This document shows positions 43,292 to 52,253 of a stretch of DNA of 64,000 nucleotides, piece by piece. Each line of letters opens with the position of its first letter. Positions within the stretch are counted from its first letter, which is position 1. This DNA is from Ensifer adhaerens. GTDB taxonomy: Bacteria > Pseudomonadota > Alphaproteobacteria > Rhizobiales > Rhizobiaceae. Under the pieces are notes generated by a model, which was not told the DNA's origin, ran no database searches, and worked only from the letters and a program-made list of their open reading frames with translations. The stretch covers positions 496,001-560,000 of the forward strand of contig NZ_JABEKT010000002.1 in NCBI RefSeq assembly GCF_013283195.1. The letters run 5' to 3'. The position numbers were made by a program, and so were the translations under genes.

Positions 43292-43833
43292 TTTTTCAAT
43301 CCTCGGCACGCGACATGCAAAGTCGCGCAATCGCGTCGCGTGGGAGGCGCAACGCATTGAATTTTCGTGGTGATTTGGCTTAGGTCGGCGCGGTGTGCGT
43401 CACGCACGGTCTGTCAGCCGCCCGTGGAGGCGGATGGGCTTGGCGCAGGATGCGGCCGGCTGCTAGCCAAGCGCCACATGAGCGCGATCCGGACGGGCGC
43501 CATTGGCGACGTCCGCTGGAGTGGTTGCTGGCCACTGCTTGCAAGGTCGTGAACGCAAACGCGTCTGTCGCCAGCGCTCCACGCAGAAATGGACCAGTGC
43601 GGCCGCGTTCCGCTTCCAAAGGCAGGCGTCCGTTAGGGCATTCCGGTGCGCTCATCTTCCACCCGTCTCTGCTTTCGGCGCGCTGCTTCAGCATGCGCTT
43701 TCAAACTAAGACGACCGGCTCCGGATTTTTTTTCACCGATCCCGGATTTTTTTATGATTATTTTTGTCCAGTTAAACTTCGCCCGCGACAGCCACTTGGC
43801 CGTTGCCGCCGCCGCGTGCAACCGCGCTGAAGG
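43292..43833. promoter_or_regulatory. Long control region upstream of the asb operon
   Basis: A 542-base gap between the AraC gene and asbA. I find no convincing gene; a plus-strand frame of 145 codons here has no ribosome site and odd composition. Features seen: GTGCG-TCA-CGCAC (43395-43407), CGAC/GTCG arms near the asbA start, and an AT-rich block at about 43722-43770 with CCGGATTTTTTT twice, which may be the AraC gene's 3' end or a promoter. No clear TGA-N9-TCA iron box. Confidence 0.4.
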
Positions 43834-44664
43834 TTAGCGAAGATGGAGGGCGCGTTGGAAATCGGCGGGCGTGCGCCCGTAGGCCTGCTTGAAGGAGGCG
43901 CTGAAATGGCTGTGACTTGAAAAGCCGATATCGAGGCCGAGGGCCGTCAAGTCACGGCAGGAGCCGAGCAGATCCAGTGCCCGGGCAAGCCGCAGCCGCA
44001 GCTGGTAGCGATAGAGCGGCATGGCTTCGACCTGCTGGAACATCTGAGTGAGATAGACCGGCGACACGCCGACCTCAGTTGCCACCTCGGTCAGGGTCCA
44101 GCGGCGGGCGAGATCGCTCGACAGAACCAGCTTCGCCCGATCGACGAGTTTTTCCCGGCCGTAGGTGGTTGCAGCGCTGTGCGACGTCCGCTCGCCGAGC
44201 GAGCGCCGGATCAATGTAAGCGTCATGGTCTCGGCTTCGAGCGTTTCTGCGACCCCGCGATGAAGGCTGTAGCGCAACAAGGCGACCAGCGCCTGCGCCC
44301 GTGGATCGATGCGCCGGCGCGGTCTTTTGAACAAGGCAAGCGCGCCCGAGCGCAATTGCTCCTTCGGCGCGAGCTCGCTGAGAACGGCTTCGTCCACCTG
44401 CACATCGAGACAGGCATCGCCACCTTCGACCGGGTGGCTGACGCGGTAGTCCTCGCCGCGGTTGAAGAAGATCACCTGATTGGATTCAGCCACCGTGTCG
44501 GCCTTGCCGACGTGCCGCATGAAGACGCCGCGATAGGGATAGACGAGGCTTGTTCGATGCGCACATTCCTCGCCGCTTTTCCCACGGCACGATCCATCGC
44601 ACACCACGTCCCGAAGCGAGGCGATCGACGTGTCGAGAAGCGTCTGGCACGAAAACTGGGACAT
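43834..44664 (-). CDS. AraC-family regulator, likely controller of the asb operon
   Basis: A 276-residue AraC regulator. The C-terminal double HTH is intact (WTLTEVATEVGVSPVYLTQM and LGLDIGFSSHSHFSASFKQA, ending RTPADFQRAL). The N-terminal sensor half has YPYRGVFMRHVGKADTVAES and VIFFNRGEDYRVSHPVEGGD (cupin-like). It carries an early Cys cluster (VVCDGSCRGKSGEECAHRTS; Cys22, 26, 34) that could sense metal or redox state. AGGA precedes the ATG at 44664. Same strand as asbA and the nearest regulator, so control of asb is inferred, not shown. Confidence 0.85.
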   Translation of the reverse strand: MSQFSCQTLLDTSIASLRDVVCDGSCRGKSGEECAHRTSLVYPYRGVFMRHVGKADTVAESNQVIFFNRGEDYRVSHPVEGGDACLDVQVDEAVLSELAPKEQLRSGALALFKRPRRRIDPRAQALVALLRYSLHRGVAETLEAETMTLTLIRRSLGERTSHSAATTYGREKLVDRAKLVLSSDLARRWTLTEVATEVGVSPVYLTQMFQQVEAMPLYRYQLRLRLARALDLLGSCRDLTALGLDIGFSSHSHFSASFKQAYGRTPADFQRALHLR

Positions 44665-44671
44665 TGCAGTC

Positions 44672-44926
44672 CTACTCGTCGCGTTGGTGGAAATCGTTAT
44701 AGGCGTCCCCGCGCGACAGGCCAATATCCTTCAGCTGATGATCGGAAAGCGCAAGCAGGTCCAGACGTCCCCGCCTGGTTTCCATCCAGCGCGAAAAGCG
44801 CCAAAACAGCCGCCGGGGCAAGCCTCGCGCTCCGAGTTCGGCCGGAGCCGCAATCCTTTGCCGCGGGGCGATCTGTTGGGTGGAGACATGGATCAGACTG
44901 TCATGGAATGAAGCTGTGTCGGACAT
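44672..44926 (-). CDS. DUF1127 small protein
   Basis: An 84-residue protein whose C-terminal 45 residues are a DUF1127 domain (FWRFSRWMETRRGRLDLLAL then SDHQLKDIGLSRGDAYNDF). DUF1127 proteins in rhizobia and Agrobacterium are implicated in RNA turnover and phosphate or carbon control; this one has a longer N-terminal stretch. GGGAG lies 9 bases before the ATG at 44926. It lies 7 bases upstream of the AraC gene on the same strand, so they may be cotranscribed. Confidence 0.82.
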   Translation of the reverse strand: MSDTASFHDSLIHVSTQQIAPRQRIAAPAELGARGLPRRLFWRFSRWMETRRGRLDLLALSDHQLKDIGLSRGDAYNDFHQRDE

Positions 44927-45134
44927 CGGGTCATCTCCCTTCATGTCGTTTCCGATGATGGCAGAATGACGCGTTGCGGCCGCGGCGGCTGTCAGATTGT
45001 TTAGCAATCGATCAGTGTTTGGCGGGGCATCTGGCGATGGGCATCGCCGAATACCAAAGTCGCCTTAAAAGTACGACTTTAGTCGCTTTGCAGGCCCCTG
45101 CCGCGGGACTATTCTTTGTCCGGGAGGATCAATC

Positions 45135-45380
45135 ATGACCAAGATAGCCGTACCGCTGGTCAGTCACGGACACCCGGATCGCGAGCCGGATTGCGAATGC
45201 GCGGTTGAAGATGCCTTCCTGGATTTGGTCGAGCGTGCGGAGGCCGCGGGCTGGACGTCGGACGAAGTGGCGGATTGTCTCGTCAACCTGTCGCACAAGC
45301 ATCGCACGACACTTAACGAGGACATCCACATGCTCGAGGAGATCACGTCCTCACTGCTGCTCTCAAGAAAGCTCCATTAG
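45135..45380 (+). CDS. Small hypothetical protein, 81 aa
   Basis: An 81-residue soluble, acidic protein: DCECAVEDAFLDLVERAEAA, GWTSDEVADCLVNLSHKHRT and DIHMLEEITSSLLLSRKL. Helical throughout, with His-Glu pairs. GGGAGGA precedes the ATG at 45135. Family not recognised, though small proteins of this look are frequent in rhizobia. Stands alone. Confidence 0.75.
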   Translation: MTKIAVPLVSHGHPDREPDCECAVEDAFLDLVERAEAAGWTSDEVADCLVNLSHKHRTTLNEDIHMLEEITSSLLLSRKLH

Positions 45381-45546
45381 AGAATCCCGCCTGCAGGTGG
45401 GTTCACTGAAGACGGATAGGATGCTCCCCAATCAAGGTGCGAGAGCGTTCTTCGAGCGTTGTTCTGAACGCGCGGCGCTCAGCGGTCCGCCGTCGTCTTG
45501 AAGCGGCTGACTTCTCCGTTCGGAACCTAGGTCAAGGATCGATGGC

Positions 45547-45990
45547 TTAGGCCGCTACGAATTTTCCATCGTATCGCACGCGAAAATTCCGGCGCTGTGC
45601 GTCCTCCTGGAAGCAGAGAAACACCAGTTCGAGATCGTTCGTGCTGCTACGCCGCCCAAGCAGGCTGAGCGTGATCACAACCACGCCGCCATAGGCACGC
45701 GTCAGATCGATTGCGGCCCTGCGAATTTCATTGGTGCCGGCATCGTCTCTATCTTCCCGCCGCTCGTACACCTGAAAGAAACGTGCCGTCTCCCAGGCCG
45801 ATCGCAATGCCTCGGTTACCTGGTCCTTGAACTCGTCCGCCGACCTGCCCTTGCTCCACGAAATGGTCTGCTCGGTGTGATCGCTAAAGATGTCGAGATA
45901 ACCGTCATAGTCGTCCGGATCGGAGAAACACCGCTCGATCATCCCGAACGCCACGTCATCGGAAATCGCTGCCTTGAAGAATATCGTCAT
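45547..45990 (-). CDS. Hypothetical protein, 147 aa
   Basis: A 147-residue soluble protein with an acidic N-terminus (IERCFSDPDDYDGYLDIFSD), a central helix (FKDQVTEALRSAWETARFFQ) and a beta-rich end (GGVVVITLSLLG, LVFLCFQEDAQRRNFRVRYD). No family recognised. AGGG lies upstream of the ATG at 45990. Faces the 81-aa gene convergently. Confidence 0.72.
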   Translation of the reverse strand: MTIFFKAAISDDVAFGMIERCFSDPDDYDGYLDIFSDHTEQTISWSKGRSADEFKDQVTEALRSAWETARFFQVYERREDRDDAGTNEIRRAAIDLTRAYGGVVVITLSLLGRRSSTNDLELVFLCFQEDAQRRNFRVRYDGKFVAA

Positions 45991-46503
45991 CGAATCGCCA
46001 ACCCTGCCTTGAGCGCCTATGTTGTCAAAGCGTCGGCGACGTATCTAGTCCCCAGAGTGCCCGATCAACGAAGTACGCGCGTTTATCCTTTCACAGCAGG
46101 GGCTTGACCCCGGTTGATAGGGCAGTTGTTGGTAACTGTCGGGCGGGGAATTCGGCATTTTTCGGTAGGCAAGAGTCCTCGGCCTACAGGCAACCGCTTC
46201 GATGACCGCGCCCGGGGTCTCATCTATTCCTAATTATATGAGTGTTGCCTTATATTCGCGGTCCATGCTATCCTTGATTTCATTCCAAATGGGTGCAACC
46301 CGCATTCTCATTTCGCATTCCGACGCACAATCTCCGAGGCTGCATCGGAAGCGCTGTTCGTTTCGATACTCATATTTGCAGCATAAAAATCTGTTTCGTC
46401 CGGCAACGCATCGGTGATGCAAGCGACCGGAAGATCGCACCGTTTCGAACGCCGAAGCGGAAACAGGCGGGGGGCGGAAACAGGCGGGAGGAGGTGTGCT
46501 TCT
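45991..46503. other. Gap of 513 bases
   Basis: No supported gene. Two divergent short frames (46202-46417 plus, 46234-46440 minus) overlap each other and lack ribosome sites. The stretch 46225-46300 is AT-rich for this genome (CTAATTATATGAG, CTTATATTCGCGG) and is the likely promoter region of the ClpP-like gene. Confidence 0.4.
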
Positions 46504-47415
46504 TTGTTCGGCAGGGCATTTCCAAGCGATCTATCTCAGCGTTCGTTGGCCATCGGCTGCCTGTCGGTTGGGCTCATGCTCTCAGCCACATCCGGTCGCG
46601 CATCGCCGCCGGAGGGCGCGGATATGCAGTTCTTCGTGGTGCGCAGCGGCCAGCCGGGGTGCGAGCCGACCTGCCCGGAATGGGTATCGGCAGAAGGCAC
46701 TATCGTTGACGAAAGCCCGGCTCGCTTCAAGAAGCTGCTCAAATCGCTCGGCAATCGTCGCCTGCCGATCGTGGTGACGTCGCCCGGCGGAGACGTCGAT
46801 GCTGCGCTGGCGATCGGGCGCATGATCAGGGCGCGAAAGCTTGACGTGGCGGTCGGCAAGACCCGCTTCGTCGGCTGCCAGCCGGAGCAGCGGGATTGCA
46901 GGGCCAACGACGGCAAGGGCGCGCGTCACATCGGCATCGCCTATTCCGGGGAAGCCTATTGCAATTCGGCCTGTCCGCTGATGTTTGCCGGTGGAACGCG
47001 GCGCGTGGTCGGCGAGTGGGCGTTCCTGGGCGTGCACCAGATCACCACGACCTACGTTCAGATGGAAACGCAGTATCGGATGAAATACCGCGTCGTGAAC
47101 GGCAAGAAGAAAGTCACCAGCAAGAAAGTCGTCGGCCGAAGGAATGTCGGCGGTTACAAGACCTATGAGATGAGCAAGGCGACCGAGCGCAAGCTGGAAA
47201 CGTACCTCACGGACATGGGCGTCGACCATGCCGTCGTCAATCTGATGAAGGTCACGCCCGCGACCGATATCCGCAAGATCGAGCCTGTCGCGATGCTGGA
47301 GATGAAGCTGACCACCGAACTGGGGGGCGTCGAATTCCTGACATCGATCGAAGTCTGCGCGACGGTGCCGGCGGCTGCCAACTGCCGGGTGTTTACCTCG
47401 GTGGATCTGGAGTAG
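46504..47415 (+). CDS. Periplasmic ClpP-like serine protease-fold protein (COG3904 type)
   Basis: A 303-residue protein with the ClpP/crotonase fold used by small periplasmic proteases. Motifs are VVTSPGGDVDAALAIGRMIR, AYCNSACPLMFAGGTRRVV (Ser in NSAC is the expected nucleophile) and FLGVHQI (His). The TTG at 46504 was chosen because a perfect AGGAGG lies 9 bases upstream and it yields a signal peptide (LAIGCLSVGLMLSATSGRAS). A GTG/ATG start at 46414-46417 is longer but without a site. The 3' end overlaps the convergent MFS gene by 23 bases. Substrate unknown. Confidence 0.75.
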   Translation: MFGRAFPSDLSQRSLAIGCLSVGLMLSATSGRASPPEGADMQFFVVRSGQPGCEPTCPEWVSAEGTIVDESPARFKKLLKSLGNRRLPIVVTSPGGDVDAALAIGRMIRARKLDVAVGKTRFVGCQPEQRDCRANDGKGARHIGIAYSGEAYCNSACPLMFAGGTRRVVGEWAFLGVHQITTTYVQMETQYRMKYRVVNGKKKVTSKKVVGRRNVGGYKTYEMSKATERKLETYLTDMGVDHAVVNLMKVTPATDIRKIEPVAMLEMKLTTELGGVEFLTSIEVCATVPAAANCRVFTSVDLE

Positions 47416-48940
47416 AGGCCGGTTTCCTCGCTACGGGCGCGGATGCCAGCCTGCCTTCACCGTGTTCAATTTCGGAGCCATCGCCTGACGACGCAGAGCG
47501 GAGGGCGAAAGCGCGACCCAAAACTGCAATGGCGACTGCCAGAAGAATGAGGCCGGCCGCGACTGCGAAGGTGACGCGCATGGCGGATGCGGCGGCCTCG
47601 GGTGATGCCGTGGCGATGTCGGAGGCCGCCGACGCCAGGGAAAAAACCGCACCCATGACCGAGGCGCCGGTGACGAGCCCCAAGTTGCGCGACAGGTTGA
47701 GCATGCCTGAAATCACGCCGCGGCGATCCGGTGGCACGTCTGCCATGACGGCCGTGTTGTTGGCGGCCTGGAAGAAGGCGTAGCCGGCGGTAACGATGAC
47801 GATGGGTGCAAGGTAGGCTGGGATGCCGAGCGTTGCCGGCAGAGTGGACAACCCGACGGCGCCGGTCGCGACTGCCGCCAGTCCGGCCAGTGTCACCGGT
47901 CGTGCGCCAAAGCGATCGACGAAGCGGCCCGCCGGAACGCCGCTGATTGCCGCCACGACCGGGCCGACCGCCATGACCAGCCCGATCACGGCCGGATCGA
48001 GCCCCAGAGCGCGGGTGAGATAAAAGGGACCGACAACCAAAGTCGTCATCATTACCGTCGAGACCAGCCCATTGGTGATCAGGTTCGCGCTCAAGGCCGG
48101 ATCGCGAAATGTCGTCGGGCGTATCAATGGGGAGGTGACCTTTGTCTCGATCATTGCAAAAGCCCCGACGCCCAGGGCCGCCGCCAATAGAAGTACGCCA
48201 TTGAGCAGACCGAAGTGGCCGCGTCCGATGGTCATGGCAAGCGCGTAGGCGGTAAGCGTCGATGCCAGCACGAGCGTACCGGGGACATCGAAGCGAGCGT
48301 CCGCGCGTGTCGTGGCCTTGCGGTCGGCAGGCAGATGACGACGCGCGACCCCATATGTCAGGATGCCGAGCGGCACGTTGATGAGGAAAAGCGCACGCCA
48401 GCCGAAGCCGGCAATCAGCGCGCCGCCCAGGGGCGGCCCCAGTGCAGTGCCGATGGCGGACATCGTTCCGAGCAAACCCATGGCGCTGCCGGTGCGTGCC
48501 TTCGGTACTGTTTCTGCAACGAAGGCCATGGTGAGCGCCATCATGACCGCCGCGCCGAGCCCCTGTGCCGCGCGCGCGACGATCAGCAGCCAAAGCGTCG
48601 GGGCAAGGCCGCTCAATCCAGAGGCCAGCGTGAAGACCGCGACGCCACCGAGCAGCAGCCGGCGCCGCCCGACAATGTCGCCGAGCCGACCGACGCCGAC
48701 GATCAGTGCGGTGATCGCGAGCAGATAAGCAAGGACCACCCATTGCACGTCCTGGAATGGCGCCTGGAAAACATGGGCGAGCGTCGGCAGGCCGACATTG
48801 GCGATGCTGGTGCCGAGTGCGGACAACAACATGGAGAGCGACAGGCCGATGAGCGACCACCGGACGGACCGCGTCCGTTCGCCACCTTCGAAATTTGACC
48901 CGGTGGGTGCTGAACCATCTCTTTTCAAGACTAACTCCAT
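47393..48940 (-). CDS. MFS exporter, DHA2 (EmrB/QacA) type
   Basis: A 515-residue major facilitator with about 14 spans. Motif A is GRLGDIVGRRRLLLGG (about residue 85) and motif C is LLGTMSAIGTALGPPLGGAL. DHA2 pumps export drugs, dyes or metabolites. The ATG at 48940 has only a weak ribosome site. Divergent from the LysR gene at 49072, which probably controls it. A siderophore-export role for the asb product is possible but speculative. Confidence 0.9.
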   Translation of the reverse strand: MELVLKRDGSAPTGSNFEGGERTRSVRWSLIGLSLSMLLSALGTSIANVGLPTLAHVFQAPFQDVQWVVLAYLLAITALIVGVGRLGDIVGRRRLLLGGVAVFTLASGLSGLAPTLWLLIVARAAQGLGAAVMMALTMAFVAETVPKARTGSAMGLLGTMSAIGTALGPPLGGALIAGFGWRALFLINVPLGILTYGVARRHLPADRKATTRADARFDVPGTLVLASTLTAYALAMTIGRGHFGLLNGVLLLAAALGVGAFAMIETKVTSPLIRPTTFRDPALSANLITNGLVSTVMMTTLVVGPFYLTRALGLDPAVIGLVMAVGPVVAAISGVPAGRFVDRFGARPVTLAGLAAVATGAVGLSTLPATLGIPAYLAPIVIVTAGYAFFQAANNTAVMADVPPDRRGVISGMLNLSRNLGLVTGASVMGAVFSLASAASDIATASPEAAASAMRVTFAVAAGLILLAVAIAVLGRAFALRSASSGDGSEIEHGEGRLASAPVARKPASTPDPPR

Positions 48941-49071
48941 CTGCTGGCAATTCTCCGAATTGGAGCTGTCAGAAGCCTAGGTCTTTACGCGGCATGGCGG
49001 AACGCGCATGGTTTGCACTTTATTCATGCATATGACGCCACATCCCGATGACACTGCGCTATACTGGGAGG

Positions 49072-49977
49072 ATGTCGAAACCTGATCTCAATCTGTTGGT
49101 CCAACTTGACGTCCTGCTCGCGGAGGGCAGCGTCGCGCGTGCGGCCGAACGGTTGCGGCTCAGTCCTTCGGCCATGAGCCGGGCGCTGGCGCGGCTGAGA
49201 GAAGTGACGGGAGACCCGCTTCTGGTGCGGGCGGGACGCGGCCTTGTTCCGACGCCGCGGGCGCTGGAGTTGCGCGAACGCGTCGGTCAACTCGTCGATG
49301 ACGCCGAGGCGGTCCTGCGCCCGGTGGACATGCTGGAGCTCAGTCGGCTCGTTCGGACCTTCACATTGCGCACGAGCGAGGGGTTCGTGGAGAACTTCGG
49401 TCCAGACCTCCTCCGGCGCATCACCTCTGAAGCGCCAGGCGTCAGCCTGCGCTTCCTGCCAAAGCCGAACAAGGAGAGCACTGCGCTGCGCGACGGTAGC
49501 GTCGATCTGGAAACCGGTGTGATCGGGGCTTCGACCGGCCCTGAAGTGCGCACGCAGGCCCTGTTTCGCGACCGCTTCATCGGTGCCGTCAGCAAAGAGC
49601 ATCCCTTGAGCCAGGGCCCGGTGACGACGGCCAGCTATGCCGGCGGCCGGCACGTGCTCGTTTCCCGGCGCGGCCTTGACCGAGGTCCGATCGACGACGC
49701 CCTGGAAACGCTCGGTTTGGCGCGGCAGATTGTCATCACGGTGGGAGGCTTCTCGTCGGCGCTGGCGCTGGCGCGAGGATCGGACCTGATCGCCAGCGTG
49801 CCAGAGCGGCATACCGGAAATCTGCGCGCCGGCATGTATAGTTTTGCACTACCGGTCCCGGTGCCCGAGGTTACGGTTTCGATGCTCTGGCACCCCCGGC
49901 TCGATGCCGATCCGGCGCATCGATGGCTGCGCGGCTGCGTTCGGGAGGTTTGCCTGGAACAGCTTGCCGATCACTGA
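49072..49977 (+). CDS. LysR-family regulator, likely of the MFS exporter
   Basis: A 301-residue LTTR. The N-terminal HTH is LDVLLAEGSVARAAERLRLS, then PSAMSRALARLREVTGDPLL. The effector domain begins near residue 85 (TFTLRTSEGFVENFGPDLLR). The ATG at 49072 gives the expected family start, yet GGGAGG abuts it directly. This is oddly close, so translation may start less efficiently or at 49048. Divergent from the MFS gene with a 131-base gap, the common LTTR arrangement. Confidence 0.88.
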   Translation: MSKPDLNLLVQLDVLLAEGSVARAAERLRLSPSAMSRALARLREVTGDPLLVRAGRGLVPTPRALELRERVGQLVDDAEAVLRPVDMLELSRLVRTFTLRTSEGFVENFGPDLLRRITSEAPGVSLRFLPKPNKESTALRDGSVDLETGVIGASTGPEVRTQALFRDRFIGAVSKEHPLSQGPVTTASYAGGRHVLVSRRGLDRGPIDDALETLGLARQIVITVGGFSSALALARGSDLIASVPERHTGNLRAGMYSFALPVPVPEVTVSMLWHPRLDADPAHRWLRGCVREVCLEQLADH

Positions 49978-50158
49978 ATGGGTGGGTCGTTCGGGCTTGG
50001 CGTGGCCGAGGCTGCCGGGCGACCAATTTGCAAGCCATGCCGGCCCAACATTCGTCCGCCTTTAATCGGCCTTTGACATTGCAAAGCCAGGTGACGAGAC
50101 AACATATACCGCTGCGGCACCTCGCGATTGCCCTTCTGATGTTGCCTCTGGAGATTTC

Positions 50159-52228
50159 ATGACCAAACCCATCCACGCACCGCTTCCCACGATTGGCGAA
50201 GATCCGTTCCTTTGGTTGGAGGACAGGACGTCCAAACCGGCGCTCGACTGGGTTCATGGTCAGAACGCGCGGACGAAGGAGAGGTTGCAGGGTGATGTTT
50301 CGTATCCGCCGCAGTATGAAACGGCGCTGGAATTGATGACCGCAGAGGACAACATCGCTGTCGGCTATGAACTGCGCGGCCATGTCTACAATTTCTGGCA
50401 GGACAAGGCCAACGTCCTCGGCCTCTGGCGTCGCACCCCAGTCGCCTCCTACAAGACCGACAAGCCGGAGTGGCAGACGATCATCGACTTCGACGCGCTT
50501 TCGGCAAAGGAGGGCGTCAGATGGGTGTTCAGCGGCGCACGCCGTCTCTATCCGGATTTCAGCCGTTGCCTCCTGAACCTGTCGCCGGATGGCGGCGATG
50601 CCAGTGAAATGCGCGAGTTCGACATCGAAACCGGGACCTTCGTCGAGGGCGGATTTCAAGCCCCAGTTTCAAAATCGAGTTTCAGCTGGCTCGATATCGA
50701 TACGGTCATCGTCGCAGCCGCATTCGAGGCGGAAGAGAGAACGCAATCCGGCTATCCTCGCGTGGTCAAATTGTGGAAACGCGGAACGAGCCTCGCCGAG
50801 GCGGTACCGATCTTCGAGGGGCAGGTCGACGATCTTGCTGTCGGCGGGGCACTCGAGTTCGACGGCGACGCGCAATACCTGCTGCTGACGCGATCGATCG
50901 ACTTCTACTCCGGCCATCATTTTGTCAGGCTGGCTTCGGGCGAAAACCGGCGGCTGCCGTTGCCGGACGATGTCGGCGACATCGCCCTTTTGAAGGGTCA
51001 AATGGTCTTCGGCGTGCGCAGCCCCTGGTCGGCCCCGGGCGGAACGACATGCCTGCCCGACGGGCTCTACGCCTTCGATTTCACGCGCTGGCTGAAGACC
51101 GGTGACATTGGTGGCATCGAGACGGTGCTGGCGCCTGCAGCGCGCGTTTCGATCGCGCATGTCGCGAGCACACGCGACCGGCTCTTCGTCAGTCTCATGG
51201 ACAATGTTCGCGGTCGGGTGGTGTTTGCGGAGCGGGGCGAGCGCGGGTGGTCACTCACTCCGGTTGCCTTGCCCGAAAACGGCAATGTCGACATCAGCCA
51301 CATCAATCAGTTCGGCTCCAGCGTCTCGTTCTCCATCACCGACTTCCTGACGCCGAGCTCGATCATCTGGTCCGACGACGACGGCGATACGCTGACGACG
51401 GTCAAGGCTCAGCCCGCGCGTTTTGATGCATCCGCACTGGTCTCGGAGCAGTTCGAGGCACGCTCGAGAGATGGCACGCTCGTTCCCTATTTTGTCGTTC
51501 GGCGTCGCGACCAGCAGGAGCCGGTGCCGGCCTTGCTCTACGGCTATGGTGGCTTCGAAGTTCCGCTTCTGCCTGCCTATGCCGGCCTGCGCGGCAAGCT
51601 GTGGCTCGAAAAGGGCTATGCCTACGTCCAGGCCAACATCCGCGGTGGTGGCGAGTTCGGTCCGCGGTGGCACCAGGCGGCACTCAGGGACAAGCGGCAG
51701 AACGCGTTCGACGACTTTGCCGCCGTTGCCGAAGATCTGGTGCGCCGCGGTATCTCGACCCCTTCGATGCTTGGCATTCAAGGCGGGTCGAATGGTGGCT
51801 TGCTCACCGGCGTTTCCCTGGTCCAGCGGCCCGAGCTTTTCGGTGCCGTCATCATCGAAGTGCCTTTGCTCGACATGCTTCGTTATACGGAATTGCCGCC
51901 GGGCGCGTCCTGGATGGCCGAATACGGCGATCCGTCGAAGCCCGAGGAGGCGGCGTGGCTGGCAACCTATTCTCCCTATCAGCACGTCGCTGACGACGCC
52001 GATTATCCGCCCGTGCTGCTGACGACGTCCACCGCCGACGACCGGGTGCATCCCGGCCATGCGCGCAAGATGGCGGCGCGCCTGCAGGCCGCCGGTCACG
52101 CGAATGTGCTGTTCTTCGAGGAAACGGAAGGCGGCCATGGCGGGCGCGGCGACCGCCGGATACAGGCAGCGCAGACTGCGATGAAGTATGTCTTCCTGGA
52201 GCAGGCGCTGACGGGCGCGACGAAGTGA
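50159..52228 (+). CDS. Prolyl oligopeptidase family serine peptidase (S9A)
   Basis: A 689-residue S9A-type peptidase: an N-terminal seven-blade beta-propeller (to about residue 410) and a C-terminal alpha/beta hydrolase domain. The catalytic Ser is in GIQGGSNGGLL (about residue 545), Asp likely in TTSTADDRVHP and His in EETEGGHGGRG. YGYGGFEVPLLPAYAG is the oxyanion region. It cleaves short proline-containing or similar peptides in the cytoplasm; no signal peptide. GGAG lies 6 bases before the ATG at 50159. No operon partner. Confidence 0.92.
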   Translation: MTKPIHAPLPTIGEDPFLWLEDRTSKPALDWVHGQNARTKERLQGDVSYPPQYETALELMTAEDNIAVGYELRGHVYNFWQDKANVLGLWRRTPVASYKTDKPEWQTIIDFDALSAKEGVRWVFSGARRLYPDFSRCLLNLSPDGGDASEMREFDIETGTFVEGGFQAPVSKSSFSWLDIDTVIVAAAFEAEERTQSGYPRVVKLWKRGTSLAEAVPIFEGQVDDLAVGGALEFDGDAQYLLLTRSIDFYSGHHFVRLASGENRRLPLPDDVGDIALLKGQMVFGVRSPWSAPGGTTCLPDGLYAFDFTRWLKTGDIGGIETVLAPAARVSIAHVASTRDRLFVSLMDNVRGRVVFAERGERGWSLTPVALPENGNVDISHINQFGSSVSFSITDFLTPSSIIWSDDDGDTLTTVKAQPARFDASALVSEQFEARSRDGTLVPYFVVRRRDQQEPVPALLYGYGGFEVPLLPAYAGLRGKLWLEKGYAYVQANIRGGGEFGPRWHQAALRDKRQNAFDDFAAVAEDLVRRGISTPSMLGIQGGSNGGLLTGVSLVQRPELFGAVIIEVPLLDMLRYTELPPGASWMAEYGDPSKPEEAAWLATYSPYQHVADDADYPPVLLTTSTADDRVHPGHARKMAARLQAAGHANVLFFEETEGGHGGRGDRRIQAAQTAMKYVFLEQALTGATK

Positions 52229-52253
52229 CCGCAGCATCAGCCGATGCCGGCTT

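Noticed and set aside
43393-43830. 145-codon plus-strand frame in the asb leader region
   Set aside because: No ribosome site, Arg/Trp-rich composition and no recognised domain; treated as part of the control region.
46202-46440. Two overlapping 68-71 codon frames on opposite strands
   Set aside because: Mutually overlapping, no ribosome sites, AT-rich promoter-like DNA.
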